A stretch of DNA of 64,000 nucleotides from UBA1479 sp038109305 (GTDB lineage: Bacteria; Pseudomonadota; Alphaproteobacteria; Rhodospirillales; Casp-alpha2), in assembly GCA_038109305.1 (NCBI GenBank), contig JAYNIR010000003.1, forward strand, positions 124,001 through 188,000, read 5' to 3'. Numbering within the stretch: position 1 is the stretch's first letter; each line of letters begins with the position of its first letter. The notes beneath the pieces are model-generated. The model searched no databases, had not been told where the DNA came from, and worked only from the letters and a program-made list of their open reading frames with translations. Both the position numbers and the translations under genes were made by a program. Shown here one piece after another: positions 58,494 to 64,000 of the stretch.

Positions 58494-61400
58494 GTGATTA
58501 TTTAAATTCACCGCTGCGCCGGCCCCCTGCTTCGCCGCCCTATGCGGAACTCCAGGTGATGAGCAATTTCAGCTTCCTTGAGGGCGCGTCACACCCGGAA
58601 GAACTGGTCCTGCAGTCGGCGGCCTTGGGCCAGCACGCCATCGCGATTACCGACCGCAACGGGGTGTCCGGCCTGGTCCGCGGCCACACGGCGGCGAAGG
58701 AACACCGGCACCGCTTCATCCCGGCGGCCCGCATCGACCTGACAGGCCCGGATTTTCAGGGCGCCGAAGACAATGATAAAGGCAGGTCCGAAACACATTC
58801 CGGTTCGGGAATAAGCATCCTTTGCTATCCTCGGGACCGTGCCGCCTACGGCCGTCTGGTCCGGCTTTTGACCCTCGGCAAGCGGCGCTCGCCCAAGGGG
58901 CAATGCGCGCTCTCGCCCGGCGATCTGACGGGCCCGGACTTTCAGCGCGGCGCGGGGCAGATTTTGATCGTCTTGCCCTTTATTCAGTTAAATAACAAAT
59001 TTAATCAGTTTTTAATTAATCTAAAAAAAGCAACAAAAGCCGAAATTTACCTCGCCGCCTCGATCCTGCATCGCGGCGGCGATCGGTCGCGCCTCGAAAA
59101 ACTCGCCGATCTGGCCGCCCGCGCCGGCACGCCGCTGGTCGCCGTTAACGACGTCGAGATGCACACGCCTCGCCGCCGGGTGCTCGCCGATGTCCTCGCC
59201 TGCATCCGATCCGGCTGCAGCGTGTTCGAAGCCGGATTTCGCCTGAAAGCCAATGCGGAACGCCACCTAAAATCGCCCGCCGACATGGCCGAACTTTTCG
59301 CCGATTTTCCCGACGCCGTCGCCCGCACGGTGGAAATCGCCGATGCCTGCCGGTTTTCGCTGGACGAGCTCCGCTACGAGTACCCGGTCGATCCGGTTCC
59401 GGAAGGATCGACCCCGCAGGAGGAACTGGAACGCCTGACAAAACAGGGCGCAAAAGAAAGATACCCCTCGGGCGTGCCGGCCAAGGTGCAGGCGCAGATC
59501 GACCACGAACTGGCGCTGATCGGCGACTTGAGCTTCGCCCCCTACTTCCTGACGGTGCACGACATCGTCCGCTTCGCCCGCGGCCGCGGCATACTCTGCC
59601 AGGGCCGCGGCTCGGCGGCCAATTCGGCGGTGTGCTATGTGCTGGGCATCACGGCGGTGGACCCGGCGCGGCTGGACCTGTTGTTCGAGCGGTTTATTTC
59701 CGCCGAACGCGGCGAGCCGCCCGATATCGACGTCGACTTCGAAAACGGCCGGCGCGAAGAGGTCATCCAGTACATTTATGAAAAGTACGGGCGCGACCGG
59801 GCGGCCATGACCGGCACGGTGATCACCTACCGCACCCGTGGCGCGGTCCGCGATGCTGGCAAGGCCTTGGGCCTGGCCGAGGATACCATCCGGTCATTGC
59901 AGGTCGCGGTGTGGCGGCTCACCCGCGAGGACGAGGTGACGGACGAGCAACTCCGCGAGCACGGGCTCGACCCCGGCGACCCCATGGTCCGCCTAGTGCT
60001 GACGCTTGCCGCCGATCTGCGCGGCTTTCCCCGCCATCTATCGCAGCATTCGGGCGGTATGATGATGACGCGGGGCAGGCTCGACGAAATCGCGCCCATC
60101 CATAACGCGGCCATGGCCGGCCGCACGGTCATCGAATGGGATAAGAACGACCTAGACGCTTTGGGCATTCTGAAGGTCGATATTCTGGCGCTCGGCATGC
60201 TGAGCTGCGTGCAGCGCGCCTTCGGCCTGATCAAATCGTTCCACGGCCGAGAGGTGACGCTGGCCACCGTGCCGCCGGAAGACCCCACCGTCTACGACAT
60301 GCTGTCCGACGCCGACAGCATCGGCGTCTTTCAGGTCGAAAGCCGGGCGCAGATGAGCATGCTGCCGCGCCTCAAGCCGCGTAATTTCTACGATCTGGTG
60401 ATCGAAGTCGCGATCGTCCGCCCCGGCCCCATCCAGGGCGACATGGTGCACCCGTACCTGCACCGCCGCGACGGGAAAGAGGCCGTCGATTTCCCGTCGG
60501 GCGAACTGCGCGACGTTCTGGGCAAGACGCTGGGCGTGCCGCTGTTTCAGGAACAGGCCATGAAGATCGCCATCGTCGCCGCCGGTTTCACGCCGGCCGA
60601 GGCCGACCAGTTGCGCCGAGCCATGGCGACCTTTCGCAATCATGGCACCATCCACGCGCTCCGAGAAAAGTTCCTTAACGGCATGACCGCCCGCGGGTAT
60701 GAGCCGGATTTTGCTCTGCGCTGCTTCAAGCAGATCGAAGGCTTCGCCGATTACGGCTTCCCCGAAAGCCACGCCGCCAGCTTTGCGTTGATCGTCTATG
60801 TGTCGTCGTGGCTGAAACGTCATTACCCGGCGGCCTTCGCCTGCGCGCTGTTGAACAGCCAGCCCATGGGCTTTTACGCACCGGCGCAGATCATCCGCGA
60901 CGCCGCCGAACACGGCGTCGTCGTCCGCCCGGTCGACGTCAACCTGAGCGACTGGGACTGCACGCTCGAGCCCGGCCCCGCGTCCGAGCCGGCGCTCCGG
61001 CTCGGTTTTCGTAAGGTGAAGGGGTTGAGGGAAGACGACATGCATCGCTTGGCCCTGCACCGGGGGAACGGCTATGCGGACGCCGCCGCCGTCATGCGCC
61101 GGGCGCTGATCGGCAAACCGGCGCTGGAAAAGCTCGCCCGCGCCGATGCCTTTCAGTCCTTGGGCTTGAGCCGCCGCCCGGCGCTTTGGGCGGTGGCGGG
61201 CCTGCCCGACCGGCCCCCGGCCCCTTTGTTTCTGGCCGCGCCCGATGCGGAACTGGGCCGCGAAGACGACCGGGGGAATGCGCCCCGCCTGCCGCTCATG
61301 TCCCCCGGGCAGGAAGTGGCGGAGGATTACCGGGCGCTCCGGCTGTCGTTGAAGGCGCATCCGGCGGGCATCCTTCGGCCCAAGCTGACGGCGAAACGGT

Positions 61401-61774
61401 ATGAGCCCTGCGCGGTCCTGCTTGAGCGCGCCCACGACCGCATGGCCCGCATCGCCGGACTGGTCACCGCGCGCCAGCGCCCGGGCACGGCCAAGGGCGT
61501 CATGTTCATCACCGTCGAGGACGAAACCGCGACCGCCAACCTGATCGTCTGGCCGCACGTGTTTGAAAAATTCCGCCGCGCGACGCTGGGTTCCCGCCTT
61601 CTGGGCGTCACCGGGTGGGTGCAGCGGGAGGGCAAGGTCATCCATCTGCTGGCGGACCACCTGGAAGACCTGGCGCCGGTGCTGCTGACGCTCGACCGGC
61701 CGGGGGGTTTTGCCGGCGACAGCCCCGCAGCCGCCGAAACCGGGCGGCTGTTCAAAGCCAGGGAATTTCAGTAA
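58490..61774 (+). CDS. dnaE2: Error-prone DNA polymerase DnaE2
   Basis: Damage-induced C-family polymerase that copies past lesions with ImuA and ImuB. The 1094-residue product has an N-terminal PHP domain (YAELQVMSNFSFLEGASHPEEL) and the catalytic Asp pair in PPDIDVDFENGRREEV near residue 415. GRGSAANSAVCYVLG is present, and so is the C-terminal OB segment. ATG 58490 overlaps the imuB stop as ATGA. A strikingly AT-rich patch at 58977-59040 interrupts the otherwise very GC-rich gene and codes a Leu/Asn/Lys-rich stretch in the PHP region. Confidence 0.94.
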   Translation: MSDYLNSPLRRPPASPPYAELQVMSNFSFLEGASHPEELVLQSAALGQHAIAITDRNGVSGLVRGHTAAKEHRHRFIPAARIDLTGPDFQGAEDNDKGRSETHSGSGISILCYPRDRAAYGRLVRLLTLGKRRSPKGQCALSPGDLTGPDFQRGAGQILIVLPFIQLNNKFNQFLINLKKATKAEIYLAASILHRGGDRSRLEKLADLAARAGTPLVAVNDVEMHTPRRRVLADVLACIRSGCSVFEAGFRLKANAERHLKSPADMAELFADFPDAVARTVEIADACRFSLDELRYEYPVDPVPEGSTPQEELERLTKQGAKERYPSGVPAKVQAQIDHELALIGDLSFAPYFLTVHDIVRFARGRGILCQGRGSAANSAVCYVLGITAVDPARLDLLFERFISAERGEPPDIDVDFENGRREEVIQYIYEKYGRDRAAMTGTVITYRTRGAVRDAGKALGLAEDTIRSLQVAVWRLTREDEVTDEQLREHGLDPGDPMVRLVLTLAADLRGFPRHLSQHSGGMMMTRGRLDEIAPIHNAAMAGRTVIEWDKNDLDALGILKVDILALGMLSCVQRAFGLIKSFHGREVTLATVPPEDPTVYDMLSDADSIGVFQVESRAQMSMLPRLKPRNFYDLVIEVAIVRPGPIQGDMVHPYLHRRDGKEAVDFPSGELRDVLGKTLGVPLFQEQAMKIAIVAAGFTPAEADQLRRAMATFRNHGTIHALREKFLNGMTARGYEPDFALRCFKQIEGFADYGFPESHAASFALIVYVSSWLKRHYPAAFACALLNSQPMGFYAPAQIIRDAAEHGVVVRPVDVNLSDWDCTLEPGPASEPALRLGFRKVKGLREDDMHRLALHRGNGYADAAAVMRRALIGKPALEKLARADAFQSLGLSRRPALWAVAGLPDRPPAPLFLAAPDAELGREDDRGNAPRLPLMSPGQEVAEDYRALRLSLKAHPAGILRPKLTAKRYEPCAVLLERAHDRMARIAGLVTARQRPGTAKGVMFITVEDETATANLIVWPHVFEKFRRATLGSRLLGVTGWVQREGKVIHLLADHLEDLAPVLLTLDRPGGFAGDSPAAAETGRLFKAREFQ

Positions 61775-61943
61775 GGCGCGGCTTTCATAGGGACATACGG
61801 CGCTCCGCGGACGCGACCGGCCGGCCCTGCGCGCGACGCTAACCGGTCACGGAAAGTTCATCGGTCGTTTATTCCCGCGGTCCGCCCCGCGGGGATAGAC
61901 TGCACACATCGTCAATCAAGCATCCCAAACGGGGGGCATCAAG

Positions 61944-62417
61944 ATGCGCATGCTGACACTCATTGCCGTGCTGACGGCCGTTGCCTTTTCGACCCAAAGC
62001 ATGGCCGCCAACATGGTCGGAAAGCCGCTGCCGAACGGCCTGATCCTGATCAAAAGCGATTTCAGTCCGAAGGAAACGCTCGACCGGCTTGCGAATATAC
62101 TGAAATCAAAGAACATCCAAGTCGTCGCCCGCGTCGACCACGCCGCCGCCGCGAAAAAGGCCGGCGCGGACCTGCCGCCGACGGAGCTGTTGATATTCGG
62201 CAATCCGAAAACCGGCACGCCCCTGATGCAGGGTAAGCGGACCATCGGCATCGACCTGCCGTTGACGGCGCTGGGCTGGCAGACCAAGGAAGGCAGTTGG
62301 ATCGCCTATAATGCGCCGAAATGGCTGGAGGAACGGCACCAGACCGGCAAGACGGAAAATATCGCGAAGATGGCCGTCGCAATGAATAAGATGGTCGCCG
62401 CCGCCGCGAAGAAGTAA
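61944..62417 (+). CDS. Exported DUF302 domain protein
   Basis: The 157-residue product has a signal peptide (MRMLTLIAVLTAVAFSTQSMA). The DUF302 fold follows, with FSPKETLDRLANILKSKNI, VVARVDHAAAAKKAG, and TELLIFGNPKTGTPLMQGKRTIGIDLPLTALGW. Function is unknown; family members are often small periplasmic proteins. It lies 38 bp before the CopD-like gene on the same strand, a plausible two-gene unit. Confidence 0.85.
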   Translation: MRMLTLIAVLTAVAFSTQSMAANMVGKPLPNGLILIKSDFSPKETLDRLANILKSKNIQVVARVDHAAAAKKAGADLPPTELLIFGNPKTGTPLMQGKRTIGIDLPLTALGWQTKEGSWIAYNAPKWLEERHQTGKTENIAKMAVAMNKMVAAAAKK

Positions 62418-62456
62418 TCTCGACGGCAACGAACCCACAGCCGCCAGAGACCACAC

Positions 62457-62936
62457 ATGCTTGACGCCCTCGCCACCGGACTGCACGCCGTCGCCGCCGT
62501 CCTGTGGGTGGGTGGCATGTTCTTCGCCTATCAGATTCTGCGCCCGGTGGTCGGCGAACTTAACCCGCCGCCGGAGCGGCTCAAATTCTGGGCTGGTATT
62601 TTCGCCCGCTTTTTCCCGTGGGTGTGGGGCGCCGTCGCCGTGCTGCCGGTCACCGGATACACCCTGATCTGGCACCTGTACAAGGGCTTTCACTCATCGC
62701 CCATTCATATCCACTGGATGCACGGTATCGGCTGGGTGATGATCGCCCTATTCGCCTATCTTTATTTTGCCCCCTACCGGACGTTCCGCGCCACCGTCGA
62801 GGCGGCGGACTGGCCGACGGGCGCCGCGCAGTTGAACATCATCCGCAAAATCGTCGCGACAAACCTGGGGCTCGGGCTGCTGACCGTTCTGATCGGCGCC
62901 AGCGGCCGGTTCTGGGCCTGGCTGCCTGGGAGCTGA
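62457..62936 (+). CDS. CopD-like four-helix membrane protein
   Basis: The 159-residue protein has four membrane helices (about 5-27, 50-70, 85-105 and 130-152). Conserved His residues lie in LHAVAAVLWVGGMFFAY, IWHLYKGFH and HIHWMHGIGW, as in the CopD family of copper-resistance or respiratory-accessory proteins. A true copper role cannot be shown here. It follows DUF302 by 38 bp. Confidence 0.75.
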   Translation: MLDALATGLHAVAAVLWVGGMFFAYQILRPVVGELNPPPERLKFWAGIFARFFPWVWGAVAVLPVTGYTLIWHLYKGFHSSPIHIHWMHGIGWVMIALFAYLYFAPYRTFRATVEAADWPTGAAQLNIIRKIVATNLGLGLLTVLIGASGRFWAWLPGS

Positions 62937-63023
62937 ACCCGGCGGCGGAATTTCGCGCCATGCCGTTGTGTCCATCGCCGATTTGACCATACTGGCGGTG
63001 CAATTTTATTCGACAGTGATGCG

Positions 63024-63656
63024 ATGAACCACGACGACCTTGACGTGATCGCCCGCAAGCGGGTGTTCGACGGCTATTTCAAAATGGACGAATGGCGGAT
63101 CCGCCACAAAATGTTCAACGGAGGGCGAAGCGGCGAGTTTACCCGCGAATGCCTGGAGCGCGGCCACGCAGTCGCCGTGATGCCCTATGACCCGGTGCGC
63201 GACGAGGTGGTGCTGATCGAACGGTTCCGCGTCGGCGCCGCCGCCAGCCGCCCGTCACCCAACTGGGGCGCAAACCCGCCAAGCCCATGGCTGATCGAAA
63301 TCGTCGCCGGCATCGTCGAGGACGGCGAAACGCCGGAAGACGTCGCGGCCCGCGAAATGGTCAAGGAATCGGGATGCGAGGCGCTGGCGCTTAAGCACAT
63401 CTGCACGTACCTGGCGACGCCCGGGTGCTGTTCGGAAACGATCGGACTTTACGCCGCCTGGGTCGACAGCTCCCGCGCCGGCGGCGTCCACGGGCTCGAT
63501 CACGAAAACGAGGACATTCGCGTCTTCACCGCCGCCGCCGAAGACGCCTTCCGGATGGCGCGGGACGGACGCGCGAACAATTGCACGCTGCTGATCGCGC
63601 TGCAGTGGCTGGAATTGAACCGCGACGCGCTGCGCCGCGAATGGGGCGCGGCGTAA
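63024..63656 (+). CDS. Nudix hydrolase, ADP-ribose pyrophosphatase type
   Basis: The 210-residue protein resembles NudF-type ADP-ribose diphosphatases. The N-terminal beta region is GYFKMDEWRIRHKMFNGGRSGEFTRECLERGHAVAVMPYD, and the Nudix helix follows as GIVEDGETPEDVAAREMVKESGC. The consensus REUxEExGU has Lys at the first Glu of the EE pair, a metal-ligand position in many members. Activity may be reduced or the metal site may use other residues. It is followed by a convergent gene. Confidence 0.85.
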   Translation: MNHDDLDVIARKRVFDGYFKMDEWRIRHKMFNGGRSGEFTRECLERGHAVAVMPYDPVRDEVVLIERFRVGAAASRPSPNWGANPPSPWLIEIVAGIVEDGETPEDVAAREMVKESGCEALALKHICTYLATPGCCSETIGLYAAWVDSSRAGGVHGLDHENEDIRVFTAAAEDAFRMARDGRANNCTLLIALQWLELNRDALRREWGAA

Positions 63657-63687
63657 ATCCTTGCCGCGCCGGTAATCCGAGCGTTGC

Positions 63688-64000
63688 TTATTCCTTGAGC
63701 CAGGCGGGCGAACGTTTTTCCAGGAACGCCGCGAGTCCCTCAGCGGCTTCCGCCGACTGACGCTTTTCGGCGTGGATGCGGGCCAGCTCTTCGGCCAGAT
63801 CCTCGGCCACCGCCGTGCCCGCCAGTTCAAGCGTCTTCGCCTTGGTCATGGTCATGGCTTCGGGGCCGTTCTTCAAAATCGAATCGACTATGCGCTGCGA
63901 CGTCCGCTCAAGCTGCAGGGCTGGCGCGACTTCGTGGACCAGCCCCATGATGTGCGCCTGTTCGGCCGGGAACCGTTCGCCGGTGACGGCGTATCGCCGC
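63688..64000 (-). CDS. Enoyl-CoA hydratase/isomerase family protein (5' end cut off)
   Basis: Only the last 104 residues are in the window. They read as a crotonase C-terminus: RRYAVTGERFPAEQAHIMGLVHEVAP, then helices with NGPEAMTMTKAKTLEL and an ending GLAAFLEKRSPAWLKE. The catalytic glutamates lie outside the window, so hydratase versus isomerase cannot be told. Confidence 0.9.
   Translation of the reverse strand, partial: RRYAVTGERFPAEQAHIMGLVHEVAPALQLERTSQRIVDSILKNGPEAMTMTKAKTLELAGTAVAEDLAEELARIHAEKRQSAEAAEGLAAFLEKRSPAWLKE

Noticed and set aside
60152..61660. Minus-strand open frame (502 codons) over dnaE2
   Set aside because: Shadow of the GC-rich dnaE2 gene; no recognisable domain and no ribosome site.

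Overview
The window is a GC-rich chromosomal segment from an alphaproteobacterium, most likely Rhodospirillales-like. Four things point there: a short prolyl-tRNA synthetase without the editing insertion, an SOS box of the GAAC-N7-GAAC type, the gene order nuo-birA-coaX-rnj-mce-DUF1467-proS-lolCD-dnaE, and the block dnaE-rpsB-tsf-pyrH-frr-uppS-cdsA-dxr-rseP-bamA-skp. No plasmid, phage or IS gene was recognised. The taxon is inferred from gene content and order, not from a database match.

Layout. 1-10 kb (minus strand) is the translation and envelope-biogenesis block: rpsB, tsf, pyrH, frr, uppS, cdsA, dxr, rseP, bamA and a skp cut by the window edge. 10.2-13.8 kb is dnaE, the replicative polymerase. 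13.97-21.34 kb is an accessory islet: a cobalt-type nitrile hydratase operon (alpha, beta, activator), a sulfotransferase-like gene, a Tat-type thioredoxin (SoxW-like), a sensor kinase/regulator pair of the TtrS/TtrR type, and a dsrE-soxY-soxZ operon with a clear palindromic operator. 21.3-30.2 kb returns to housekeeping genes (ridA pseudogene, lolD, lolC, an isonitrile-hydratase-like DJ-1/PfpI gene, proS, DUF1467, mce, rnj, coaX, birA). 30.2-44.6 kb holds all 14 subunits of respiratory complex I (nuoA-N). 45-53 kb has tRNA-Asp, tRNA-Val, hup (HU), lon, clpX, clpP, tig and tRNA-Leu, a proteostasis block with a candidate heat-shock promoter before lon. 53-54.6 kb is nnr, and 54.8-55.8 kb is a frameshifted histidine kinase. 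55.8-61.8 kb is the SOS mutagenesis cassette imuA-imuB-dnaE2 behind a perfect alphaproteobacterial LexA box. The end carries DUF302, CopD-like and Nudix genes and the C-terminus of an enoyl-CoA hydratase.

How the genes fit together. Most of the window is conserved cell machinery. The part that looks acquired or lineage-specific is the nitrile hydratase/sulfur islet between dnaE and lolD. It joins an N-C hydration enzyme to a minimal periplasmic sulfur-carrier set (SoxYZ plus DsrE) without soxA, X, B, C or D, next to its own two-component system. A joint role in nitrile or sulfur-nitrogen compound use is a hypothesis from proximity only. Smaller oddities include a 20-codon ORF coupled to nuoJ, a broken tRNA-Asp copy, a His-Asp repeat tract inside trigger factor, a 28-bp tandem repeat at the end of mce, and several unexplained palindromes.
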